NCBI GenBank assembly: GCA_017465545.1
Contig: JAFTVY010000055.1
Coordinates: 95,418 to 159,417, forward strand
Length of the DNA stretch: 64,000 nt
Reading direction: 5' to 3'
From: Ruminiclostridium sp.
GTDB lineage: Bacteria > Bacillota > Clostridia > Oscillospirales > Ruminococcaceae
How positions within the stretch are numbered: position 1 is the stretch's first letter; each line of letters starts with the position of its first letter. Below are positions 43,039 through 51,140 of this stretch, piece by piece. The notes under the pieces were generated by a model, which was not told where the DNA came from, did not search any database, and saw nothing but the letters and a program-made list of their open reading frames with translations. Position numbers and translations under genes: made by a program.

Positions 43039-43947
43039 CTACTTTTTTCTTCCCAATAATTTATTTGTTAACGCTTTAAGAAACTCGTTATTTTCAAAGC
43101 TTTGAAGCGACTTCATTGCCTTTTCGGTATATTCGCCTGCAAGTTTTCTTGCATTTTCGAGTCCCATAAGCGTAACTGTTGTATTTTTATTCTGCTTTTC
43201 ATCACTTCCGACAGGCTTACCAAGTGTTTCCTTATCCGAAGTAACGTCCAATATATCGTCGATTATCTGAAAAGCAAGTCCTAAGCTGTAAGCATAATTA
43301 TACGCCGCTTTCTGCTTTTCCTCATCCGCTCCTGCCGCAATACATCCCATAAGACATGCCGCAGCGATAAGCTGTGAGGTTTTATAGGAATACATTTTAA
43401 GCAAAAGCTCTGTATCCTCTGTATCTCCACCAATATCGAGCACCTGACCGCCAATCATTTTATACGAGCAATCACTCAGCACTCTTATCATATTCTTTAC
43501 CTTTATCGGCTCAAGATGTGACGACGCCAGCACGTCAAAAGCTTTTATTGTAAGCGCATCTCCTGCAAGAAGTGCGGTCGCCTCGCCGTACGCCTTATGG
43601 CAACTGGGCTTTCCCCTTCTCAGATCGTCATCATCCATGCACGGCAGATCGTCGTGAATGAGTGAAAAGGTGTGTATCATTTCGATTGCAAGTGCCGCAG
43701 GCACAGCATCCTTCTTTTGCCCGCCACAAGCTCTGCAGAACTCATAGGCAAGCATCGGTCTTATTCTTTTTCCGCCTGCCGAAAGGCTGTATGCAGAAGC
43801 CTCAGACAAGCTCTTATATTCTGTGCTTTCTTTGTCAAGTCCGCTTATATATTCACAAAGCTCCTTTTCAAAATCAGCGGTATAAAAATCCATCATATCC
43901 TGATAGGCTGTATCAGGAGCAGGATAGCCGTTTTTTAAAATCTCCAC
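43039..43947 (-). CDS. ispA: Polyprenyl (farnesyl/geranyl) diphosphate synthase
   Basis: A 302-residue trans-prenyltransferase. The first Asp-rich motif is DDLPCMDDDDLRRG and the second is FQIIDDILDVT; GGKRIRPML binds IPP. Product length cannot be read with certainty, but gene order matches Bacillus yqiD/ispA. The chosen start is GTG 43947 with AAAGGA 10 bases upstream; an internal ATG pair at residues 18-19 is an alternative. Confidence 0.92.
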   Translation of the reverse strand: MEILKNGYPAPDTAYQDMMDFYTADFEKELCEYISGLDKESTEYKSLSEASAYSLSAGGKRIRPMLAYEFCRACGGQKKDAVPAALAIEMIHTFSLIHDDLPCMDDDDLRRGKPSCHKAYGEATALLAGDALTIKAFDVLASSHLEPIKVKNMIRVLSDCSYKMIGGQVLDIGGDTEDTELLLKMYSYKTSQLIAAACLMGCIAAGADEEKQKAAYNYAYSLGLAFQIIDDILDVTSDKETLGKPVGSDEKQNKNTTVTLMGLENARKLAGEYTEKAMKSLQSFENNEFLKALTNKLLGRKK

Positions 43948-43979
43948 CTGTTTTATGTCCTTTCCGTTGTTGACAATCT

Positions 43980-44156
43980 TCAGATTTCGTCAAAATTCTG
44001 AACTGTAAGCTTTGCATCAGCTATATACTTTCTGCAGAAGGCAACCAGCTCAACGGCTTCCTTATAGAATTTCATCGAATTATCAAGTGTAATATCAGGC
44101 TTTTCCATTTCTGCTGATATTTCATCAAGTCGCTTCATAGCGGTTTCGAAACTCAT
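43980..44156 (-). CDS. xseB: Exodeoxyribonuclease VII small subunit
   Basis: A short gene of 58 residues found by translating the minus strand between xseA and ispA: it begins MSFETAMKRLDEISAEME and contains LDNSMKFYKEAVELVAFCR, the XseB pattern. Small subunits bind several to one large subunit and give exonuclease VII activity on single-stranded DNA. Its ATG overlaps the xseA stop (ATGA), as expected for coupled subunits. Confidence 0.92.
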   Translation of the reverse strand: MSFETAMKRLDEISAEMEKPDITLDNSMKFYKEAVELVAFCRKYIADAKLTVQNFDEI

Positions 44157-45367
44157 TTTAATCCCTCTTCTTTAGTAATCTTCTGAACGTACGCCTCAAT
44201 GCTACCGTCCTTCAGCGTAACTGTAATTATATCCTTTTCCACCACGTCATCAACAGTCTGCAGAATCTTGCCCTGCTTTTCCGCAAAGGAATAGCCTCTG
44301 CTGAGTACAGTAAGCGGATTAAGGGCGGATATATAATCGCTTCTGCTCTGGAGCAGAGCCTCATATCTGTTTATACAGCCCATTGCCGACGAATAAATGT
44401 TTTTTGAAATAAGCTCAAGCTCCCTGCTGCAGGAATCGAGCTTTTTATCCGGAGTCAGAGCCATTATATGCTTTTCCGTATTGTCAAGCCGTTTTTCAAG
44501 CTCCTCAAAGCGGTACAGAAGAGTACCCCTTATAAAATTGAAGGTCGAATCTATCCCTGCGATAATATCCCCTATAGGTACGGGTGTCACAAGCTCTGCC
44601 GCCGCAGAAGGCGTGGGAGCTCTCTTATCAGCCACGTAATCAGAAATTGTCGTATCCGTCTCGTGACCTACCGCTGATACGGTAGGAATACGGCTTTTGA
44701 ACAATGCCTTTGCATACTCGACGTCATTGAATGCAGAAAGATCCTCTGCACTTCCGCCGCCTCTGCCGATAATTATAACGTCGGCATCGGTATTCTGAGC
44801 AGTCTCTATACCTTTTATGAGAGATGCCGGTGCAGTCGACCCCTGAACGGTAGCGGGTATAACAACAACGTCCAGTACAGGTAATCGGCGTGACAGAATA
44901 TTAAGCATATCCTGAAGTGCCGCACCCTTTATGGCGGTTATTATACATACCTTACGAGGGATTGCGGGCAGTTCTCTCTTTTGGGAAAAATAGCCTTCTT
45001 TTTCAAGGATCTGTTTAGCCTGCTGAAAAGCAAGATACGCTTCACCTACGCCCTGAGGCATGATTTCGGTAACGTAAAGCTGATTCGCTCCGTCTCTTTC
45101 ATACACCCCTACACTTGCGTGAACAAGCACACTCATACCGCTTTGAGGCATAAAGGAAAGCTTTGAAGCGTAACCGGAAAACATAACGCATTTTATAGAT
45201 GCCGTATCGTCCTTCAGCGTAAAATAGATATGTCCCGAAGCCTGATGCAGAGTGAAATTGGATATTTCCCCGTTTACGTACACGTCGTTAAGAGCCTTGT
45301 CGCCCTTTACGATAGTTGCAAGACGTCGGTTTATCTGTGATACCGTAACGGTAAATATATCAGGCAT
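44153..45367 (-). CDS. xseA: Exodeoxyribonuclease VII large subunit
   Basis: A 404-residue subunit. An N-terminal OB fold (about 10-100; VYVNGEISNFTLHQASGHIYF) is followed by the catalytic domain with IIGRGGGSAEDL, FNDVEYAKALF and GHETDTTISDYVADKRAPTPSAAAE (read as adjoining blocks), then a coiled-coil arm. It degrades single-stranded DNA to oligonucleotides. Its start overlaps the nusB end by 8 bases. Confidence 0.95.
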   Translation of the reverse strand: MPDIFTVTVSQINRRLATIVKGDKALNDVYVNGEISNFTLHQASGHIYFTLKDDTASIKCVMFSGYASKLSFMPQSGMSVLVHASVGVYERDGANQLYVTEIMPQGVGEAYLAFQQAKQILEKEGYFSQKRELPAIPRKVCIITAIKGAALQDMLNILSRRLPVLDVVVIPATVQGSTAPASLIKGIETAQNTDADVIIIGRGGGSAEDLSAFNDVEYAKALFKSRIPTVSAVGHETDTTISDYVADKRAPTPSAAAELVTPVPIGDIIAGIDSTFNFIRGTLLYRFEELEKRLDNTEKHIMALTPDKKLDSCSRELELISKNIYSSAMGCINRYEALLQSRSDYISALNPLTVLSRGYSFAEKQGKILQTVDDVVEKDIITVTLKDGSIEAYVQKITKEEGLK

Positions 45368-45779
45368 CTGCGCTGTTTTCCTTAAAATAAGCGTTAAGAA
45401 CTCCGTTTATAAATCCTACGTCGTTCTTTTCGGCGTATTCCTTTGAGAATTCGACAGCCTCGTTGATTGCCACCTTATCGGGAACGTTATCACAATATTT
45501 CATTTCATATATAGCAATCTTCATTATCACCATATTGATAACTGAAATTCTGTTTACCGCTCTTGAAGGAGAGTACTTTGAAATAATATCGGTAAGCTCT
45601 TCTTCGTGTTCGATAACTCCGTTTACAAGCTTTATAGAATCCTTTGTATGCACAAGCTCAAAGGTCTCCTCGCAGTCCTCGATAATCTCTTCGAGTGTGC
45701 CGGAATTAAGCTGCATCTGAAATAGAATAAGAAGTGCAGCCTCACGCATTTCGTGTCTGGTTAATTTCTTGTCGTTCAT
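45360..45779 (-). CDS. nusB: Transcription antitermination factor NusB
   Basis: A 139-residue all-helical protein with the N-terminal RHEMREAALLILFQMQ and the C-terminal DKVAINEAVEFSKEYA. It joins NusE in antitermination of rRNA transcription. Gene order yqhY-nusB-xseA matches Bacillus except that folD is missing. Confidence 0.93.
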   Translation of the reverse strand: MNDKKLTRHEMREAALLILFQMQLNSGTLEEIIEDCEETFELVHTKDSIKLVNGVIEHEEELTDIISKYSPSRAVNRISVINMVIMKIAIYEMKYCDNVPDKVAINEAVEFSKEYAEKNDVGFINGVLNAYFKENSADA

Positions 45780-45801
45780 CTATATCTATGTTCCTTGAAT
45801 T

Positions 45802-46170
45802 TTATTCAGCGTCTTTTGTTTCGCTCAGCATAATATCGGCAATCTTTACATTTACCTTTGAAACAGCCACGTTAGCCATATTCTGGATAGCTGACTTGAT
45901 ATTCTTCTGAACTGCATTTGCCACGGCACTGGCCTTGTAGCCCTGAAGCACGATTATGCTGACAGTAATTTCTACTGCATCGTTTTTAAGTACCGCTTTT
46001 ACAGGAGGAATGAATTTGCCTGCAAGCTGTGTTACCTTGTCACCGGTAGCAAGATGATCTCCATCTGTTGCTACGCCGTTTATTTCAGTTGCGGCGACCT
46101 CTGCAATTTTAACCAGAACCTCATTGGATATCTTAAGACTTGCGGTTGAACGTGTAATCTTATCTGTCAT
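45802..46170 (-). CDS. Asp23/Gls24 family protein (YqhY-like)
   Basis: A 122-residue Asp23/Gls24 protein: SLKISNEVLVKIAEVAATE and the late VNVKIADIML are typical. In Bacillus, YqhY occupies the same place and is linked to acetyl-CoA carboxylase control; here only the position and family can be stated. It is the first gene of the eleven-gene operon. Confidence 0.88.
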   Translation of the reverse strand: MTDKITRSTASLKISNEVLVKIAEVAATEINGVATDGDHLATGDKVTQLAGKFIPPVKAVLKNDAVEITVSIIVLQGYKASAVANAVQKNIKSAIQNMANVAVSKVNVKIADIMLSETKDAE

Positions 46171-46241
46171 AATACTGATTTCCTTTCTGATCCTTTACTG
46201 TATTTATAAATCACAGAAAATGCTGACTTCCATTTTTTGTT

Positions 46242-46290
46242 ATTATACAGCCATCATAATAATTATACACCAAAAAAGAATAAAATACAA
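46242..46290 (-). promoter_or_regulatory. Promoters of the yqhY-recN operon
   Basis: TATAAT at 46267-46262 is preceded by TTGTAT (46290-46285) at 17 bases, minus strand. A second TATAAT lies at 46247-46242 without an obvious -35. Either would drive the operon from about 46235-46255. Confidence 0.65.
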
Positions 46291-46306
46291 GTGGTAAAAG
46301 TACATT

Positions 46307-46840
46307 TTATGAATACATTTTACTATATTCCTGATTATCGTCATCAAGAAGCAGACTTACAGCCGTAAGAGCGAGTACGTTATATATTTTTTTGTCACTT
46401 CTGAAAGGTCTTGGTAATTCAAAGGGCTGTACCACCCTGCCCGATAAAGTAACAAGTCTGCGATTAAGCGAAACGGTAAGAAAATCATCGGTAACGCTTG
46501 TATAGGAAAAAGTATCCATAGCAGAGCATCCGCAGGTTATAACGGGAAAATCACTGCAAAGCAGAGTATCCATCTGGATATCAGAGGTAGAATCTGCAAT
46601 ACAGCAGGAAAAAACACGGTGTCGCATTCTCTTGTAATCGGAAATACCTCCGAGTACCGCTATTCTGCTCCCGTTTACCAGTATATCAGGCTCATTGGAT
46701 AAAACCATATTTACCGTCCTTCCCTCGCCCGACGCCCATAGCCCGCTTTTTGTGAATCTTCTTACGTAAAAGCTTTTTTCAAGGCCGTCGGCAATGTAAG
46801 AAAAAAGCTCCTCTCCGTCATCTATAACTGCAACGTCCAT
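46307..46840 (-). CDS. Protein of unknown function
   Basis: A 177-residue soluble protein I do not recognise. It opens MDVAVIDDGEELFSYIADGL, has eight or so small hydrophobic strands, a Cys-rich patch (SCCIADS; TCGCSAMD) and an acidic C-terminus. The FPVITCGCSAMDTFSY and SLNRRLVTLSGRVVQP blocks suggest a compact alpha/beta domain. I start at ATG 46840, six bases after AGGTG. It lies after the spoVS terminator and before the yqhY operon. Confidence 0.65.
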   Translation of the reverse strand: MDVAVIDDGEELFSYIADGLEKSFYVRRFTKSGLWASGEGRTVNMVLSNEPDILVNGSRIAVLGGISDYKRMRHRVFSCCIADSTSDIQMDTLLCSDFPVITCGCSAMDTFSYTSVTDDFLTVSLNRRLVTLSGRVVQPFELPRPFRSDKKIYNVLALTAVSLLLDDDNQEYSKMYS

Positions 46841-46891
46841 AAATTTCACCTCAGTATAATATCTGCTTTATTTACGGATATATGCAAAAAA

Positions 46892-46922
46892 GAGGCTGTA
46901 AAAACGATGTTTTTACAGCCTC
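46892..46922 (-). terminator. Terminator after spoVS
   Basis: GAGGCTGTAAAAAC and GTTTTTACAGCCTC form a perfect 14-bp stem with a 3-base loop and a run of six U on the minus strand, 7 bases after the stop. Confidence 0.93.
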
Positions 46923-46928
46923 GGAATT

Positions 46929-47189
46929 TTATCTTACTTCCACAATAAACTTTATTGCGGTGCGGTCTTCTCCATCAATGTTCACCGTTGTGAATGCAGG
47001 TATGCAGACGATGTCCACGCCTGTAAGAGCCATATAGCTTCTTGCAATCGCTATTGACTTTACCGCCTGGTTCAGCGCTCCTGCACCGACAGCCTGAACC
47101 TCAACCTCTTCGTTTTCACGGATTACTGCCGCAATAGCACCTGCTACTGACTTAGGTACCGATCTTGCCGAAACCTTTACAATTTCCAT
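46929..47189 (-). CDS. spoVS: Stage V sporulation protein S
   Basis: An 86-residue SpoVS with the nearly invariant sequence of the family (VSARSVPKSVAGAIA, QAVGAGALNQAVKSIAIAR). SpoVS is a small Alba-like protein needed for late spore development in Bacillus. It follows ymdB by 25 bases, an order conserved in Firmicutes. Confidence 0.96.
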   Translation of the reverse strand: MEIVKVSARSVPKSVAGAIAAVIRENEEVEVQAVGAGALNQAVKSIAIARSYMALTGVDIVCIPAFTTVNIDGEDRTAIKFIVEVR

Positions 47190-47214
47190 TTTAACCCTCC
47201 GTAATTAATTACTG

Positions 47215-47979
47215 TCAGCATCTGATTCTTTCTATTGAGCTGCAGACGCCTGTCCTCTCATTTATTTCCATAACAACGCCGCATATTATCTGCTCGCCCT
47301 GAGCATATTCGTAGCGCTGTGGATAGCCTGTAAGCATATTGTTTATTATGATATCCTTTCTTATTCCGAGAACGGAGTCGATAACGCCCGTCATACCGAC
47401 GTCGGTGATATACCCCGTATGACCGCCGAGAATTTCTTCGTCCGCCGTCTGCACGTGAGTATGAGTACCGAGCACGGCGGAAACTCTGCCGGCAAGGTAA
47501 TGTCCCATAGCTCTTTTTTCAGACGTTGCTTCTGCGTGAAAATCAACTATTATTGTTTTTGAGCTGATTTTTTCAAGTATTCTGTCAACGCAGTAAAAGG
47601 GATTTTCGAGATTCTGCATATATACTGTACCAAGGAGATTTATAACCGCAACCGAATAAGATCCGAAATCAAGAACCGTAAAGCCCTTGCCCACCACCTC
47701 GTCAGGGTAATTTGCAGGTCTTAAAACTATGTCGCTTTCCTCGTAAAAGGCATCCATTTCCTTTCTTCTGAAGCAATGGTTACCCGTTGTCACAACGTCA
47801 ACGCCGCTATCCAGCAGATATTTTGCGGTAACGGGAGTTATACCGTTTCCGTCTGCGGAATTTTCTCCGTTTACTATGACGAGCTTTGCATCATACTGTT
47901 TTTTCAGCTTCGGGAGCTTTTCCCTGAGATTTGCGCAGGACTTCTGTCCTACTACGTCTCCGATAAAAATTATATTCAA
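47215..47979 (-). CDS. ymdB: YmdB family metallophosphoesterase
   Basis: A 254-residue calcineurin-like phosphodiesterase: FIGDVVGQKSC, VNGENSADGNGIT, TTGNHCF, VDFHAEATSEKRAMG and GTHTHVQTAD supply the two-metal site. YmdB cleaves 2',3'-cyclic nucleotides and influences biofilm and cell fate in Bacillus. It is cotranscribed with spoVS. Confidence 0.94.
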   Translation of the reverse strand: MNIIFIGDVVGQKSCANLREKLPKLKKQYDAKLVIVNGENSADGNGITPVTAKYLLDSGVDVVTTGNHCFRRKEMDAFYEESDIVLRPANYPDEVVGKGFTVLDFGSYSVAVINLLGTVYMQNLENPFYCVDRILEKISSKTIIVDFHAEATSEKRAMGHYLAGRVSAVLGTHTHVQTADEEILGGHTGYITDVGMTGVIDSVLGIRKDIIINNMLTGYPQRYEYAQGEQIICGVVMEINERTGVCSSIERIRC

Positions 47980-48007
47980 TACTACACATCCTGATTGTTA
48001 AAATAAA

Positions 48008-48039
48008 AACAAGCGGCTGATACAACAAAGCCGCTTGTT
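48008..48039 (-). terminator. Terminator or attenuator before ymdB
   Basis: AACAAGCGGCT and AGCCGCTTGTT form an 11-bp stem with a 10-base loop, followed by a U-rich tract on the minus strand. It ends the amidase transcript, but also lies between the ymdB promoter and its start. Confidence 0.82.
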
Positions 48040-48091
48040 ACTGTTCTTGTCAATCCCGTGCGGTTATGTCACTATCAGAGTTTCTGACTTA

Positions 48092-48120
48092 ATTATAACA
48101 AAACATAATAAAGAATGCAA
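48092..48120 (-). promoter_or_regulatory. Promoter of ymdB-spoVS
   Basis: TTGCAT (48120-48115) and TATAAT (48097-48092) on the minus strand, 17 bases apart. Transcripts from here would cross the hairpin at 48008-48039. Confidence 0.65.
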
Positions 48121-48148
48121 GATATTTATTAAGAAATTACGTGTAGTT

Positions 48149-51118
48149 TTAATAAGAAGATATTGTACTTCTTTGCAGGTACTCTACAATTCCGTCGACT
48201 ATCGCCTGGGCAATTCCCTCCTGATGGGTAGGATCGGCAAGAGCCATAGCTTCCTCGTAATTGCTTACAAAGCCCATTTCAAGAAGCACCGACGGGAAAT
48301 CCTGCTGTTTTGTAGTCCACATATAGCTGTACATATCGCCTCTGTTACAATCAGCGCCGTCATAGTATACGTTGTTTGTAAAATACCCGGAAACGTTGTT
48401 TGTTATCGCCTTGGCAAGCGGCTGTGAATAAGACGTATAGTAGAAGCACTCCGTACCTCTTGCATCCTCATAGCCAGCCTTATTTGAATGTATCGCTATA
48501 TAGAGATCACAACCGTAATCCCGCGCATAATACGGTCTTCTTATAGTATCGTAGAACACGCTTTCCGTCTTCAGTCTTACGACGTTGACACCCATAGCGC
48601 TGAGCTTTTCTTCAACAAACTTTGATACGGCAAGGTTAGCTCCCGCTTCTTCGATATGACCGATTGCGCCCGGATCATCCCAGTCGAATTCGGTTTTTCC
48701 GTGACCGGGATCGATAACTACCGTCATATTTGTAATATCGTTTGTGAGAATCTGGAACTTGAAATTAAGATTGCCCTGCTCATCATAGGTTGCGCTGTTA
48801 CCGGCGTAGACACCGGGCTGTCTCAGCTTCAGAACCAGTCTGAACTTAGGAACGTTACCGACAACCACCTGCTCCCACTTACCCCAGCTGAATACAGAGC
48901 AGGTATCAAAGGCAGGTAAAGCTGTTACCGACGTAACGTTGTCAAAGGTTATATAAATATATTCGGCTGTAAAGTCATCGAGGTAGAAATCACCATCATA
49001 ACCTGAATAATATTCGTTACCTACAGGAGTAACCGTGAAGGAAATCCTGTCTTCAAGCGTCATAGAGATAACTGAATCACCTGCTGAATTTCCTATTGAA
49101 TTTACAACAAGAGGATTGAGATCGAGTCCTACGCCTTCGATAAGCTCGCAGTCTTCTGCCAGGAATCGCTTTCCTGAAAGGGTTGTGTAATATTCATCCC
49201 AGGCACCGTCGTAATAATCAAGCGTACCCTCAGGCAGTTGTCCGCAGTCGGGAGGATTTACAGAATCGGTATTATATCCATCAAAGATGTATGCGAAGTT
49301 CTTGTTTATTCTGATAAAGGACACCTGCTTGTCTGCAGTTATGCCGGGAGTCATAGTACCGACAACCTCACCCGTACCAAAGGAACTCTGATCTTCAGGG
49401 ATAACGTCCTCAATCTTTACCTCCTCCTTAGGAGGCTCCTCTTTATTTACAATAATCTCAGCACCTATATACGTGCGAGCATAACCCATATACGTGCCTG
49501 TAATCTCAATGTTACCAAGATACTGTTCTTCTCCGATTATACCCTTGGGAAGCTTGTATTTACCTGTAAAGGAAGCGTATGAGGAGTTGATGTCTACGTC
49601 ATCACTCTTTGTATTTTCCTTCAGCTTTATCGTCGTACCGTTTATCGTTGCCGTAACGTCAGCGCCCTTATAGGCAACGGCTAAAACCGAAAGATAAGTT
49701 TCGCCGTCAACGTACATAACCTTACCCTCAGAAATAGCAGAGCCAACAGATTTAAGTACGTTTATTCTTCTTTCAATATTGTAATAAAGATATTTATCCT
49801 TATGGCTTATCGAGAAGGTGTTCATACCGATTTCAAGAGGCTTTTCAAAATAGAAGTTACCCGCTTCGTTCAGCTGAAGCTTTTCTCCGTCAAAATATAC
49901 GTCGAAGTTTTCGTCAAAGGTACCCATAAAGGATACGGAGGTTTCATCGGTAGAATAGTTAAGATAATAAGGTGACGTCATAACCAGCTCTTCGAAAAGG
50001 CTGTCAACGTTAATCTGTTCATTGAAATACTTAACAAGAGTATCGGTAGTACCCATCACGTTCTCTGAAAAAGAATCAAAGGAATAGAACACACTACCGT
50101 TGCAATTATCGTAGCCATCAACGATTGCGAGTTGTTTCAGGAGCTGGTCTTCGGAATACCAGCCATCCTCCGTTCCTAATTTTTCGTTGTGATGAACGAA
50201 ATATACAGGAATACCCGTTGATACGGATAAATCACTCCACCAGCCTGTCAGCGTCTCAAATGGTAGAAGCTCATCTGTAAGAGAGCCTGAGGCGTCTGCA
50301 GAAATAAAATCAACGTACTTTTTTTCTACGTAAGCTTTTGTATCTGCAAATCCGTCCTTGAGCGCTTCAAATTCCGAATACGTGGACGAACCTGCTTCAT
50401 CGGTTTCTGCGTTTGCCCACACGTCGGATGCATCCAGTCCGACAGCAATCGTATTATCTGTCAGATGTATAACGTCACATACCATCTTAAAGCGGGATTC
50501 TATAACGTCATAAAGCCAGTTCTTATAACCAATACCGGAGCCTGTTTTCATGTACTCGTCATAATATTCATTGGTATTAAGACCGTAGAAGCCCGTGAGA
50601 ATAATTCCATTGCAAGGATATTTGAGAGCAAATCTGTGTGCCTCGCTTACAAGATAGTCATTCTTATATTCACCCTCAGGACAACTTTCGATCACTTTTG
50701 AAACGTCGAAATACAGATATTTGTGCAGTCCGTATTTTGCGGCTATATCAAGGGTTCTCTTCAGCTTGTCATCCTCGTTGTTCATATTTGTATCAAAACA
50801 AGAACTTTCGCCGTAAGGGTATATGTAAATGCCGTTAAGACCATAAGAAACCATCTCGTCCAGCTTTGCGGACACTTGATTCTCATAGTCTTCGTCACTT
50901 ATTTTTCCGATATCCAATACCGTAGCCTTCAGATTTTCACTGAGTGACAGCATAGGCTTTATTATCTGTGGAGGCGTCTGTTCGCTCTCCTCGATAACCT
51001 CCTCTGAAGTGCCGTCGCTTATTGCATCGGACACCTCTTCTGCATAGGCTGTTACGTTTGACAGCAATGTGACTGCCGCCATAACGCCCGCAAATAATTT
51101 TATTATTCCTGTCTTCAT
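48149..51118 (-). CDS. Secreted N-acetylmuramoyl-L-alanine amidase with degenerate GHL10-like domain
   Basis: A 989-residue secreted protein. A signal peptide ends near AYA at residue 26. Residues about 60-375 resemble the glycosidase domain of the next gene upstream (compare IGTEDTWAG there with LGTEDGWYS here) but have lost the acidic residues of the HIDDY loop (ILTGFYG here). Beta-rich regions follow (about 375-555 and 580-795), then an Amidase_3 domain (about 797-985): DPGHG, IAIHSN and LLEMGFVSN supply zinc ligands and the catalytic Glu. It should cut the stem peptide from peptidoglycan. The gene begins 22 bases after the glycosidase stop. Confidence 0.87.
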   Translation of the reverse strand: MKTGIIKLFAGVMAAVTLLSNVTAYAEEVSDAISDGTSEEVIEESEQTPPQIIKPMLSLSENLKATVLDIGKISDEDYENQVSAKLDEMVSYGLNGIYIYPYGESSCFDTNMNNEDDKLKRTLDIAAKYGLHKYLYFDVSKVIESCPEGEYKNDYLVSEAHRFALKYPCNGIILTGFYGLNTNEYYDEYMKTGSGIGYKNWLYDVIESRFKMVCDVIHLTDNTIAVGLDASDVWANAETDEAGSSTYSEFEALKDGFADTKAYVEKKYVDFISADASGSLTDELLPFETLTGWWSDLSVSTGIPVYFVHHNEKLGTEDGWYSEDQLLKQLAIVDGYDNCNGSVFYSFDSFSENVMGTTDTLVKYFNEQINVDSLFEELVMTSPYYLNYSTDETSVSFMGTFDENFDVYFDGEKLQLNEAGNFYFEKPLEIGMNTFSISHKDKYLYYNIERRINVLKSVGSAISEGKVMYVDGETYLSVLAVAYKGADVTATINGTTIKLKENTKSDDVDINSSYASFTGKYKLPKGIIGEEQYLGNIEITGTYMGYARTYIGAEIIVNKEEPPKEEVKIEDVIPEDQSSFGTGEVVGTMTPGITADKQVSFIRINKNFAYIFDGYNTDSVNPPDCGQLPEGTLDYYDGAWDEYYTTLSGKRFLAEDCELIEGVGLDLNPLVVNSIGNSAGDSVISMTLEDRISFTVTPVGNEYYSGYDGDFYLDDFTAEYIYITFDNVTSVTALPAFDTCSVFSWGKWEQVVVGNVPKFRLVLKLRQPGVYAGNSATYDEQGNLNFKFQILTNDITNMTVVIDPGHGKTEFDWDDPGAIGHIEEAGANLAVSKFVEEKLSAMGVNVVRLKTESVFYDTIRRPYYARDYGCDLYIAIHSNKAGYEDARGTECFYYTSYSQPLAKAITNNVSGYFTNNVYYDGADCNRGDMYSYMWTTKQQDFPSVLLEMGFVSNYEEAMALADPTHQEGIAQAIVDGIVEYLQRSTISSY

Positions 51119-51140
51119 ATTCTCCTCGTAATTAACCTTC

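Noticed and set aside
43039-43980. Gap between xseA and ispA as non-coding
   Set aside because: Translation shows the 58-residue xseB at 43980-44156, leaving only a 32-base gap.
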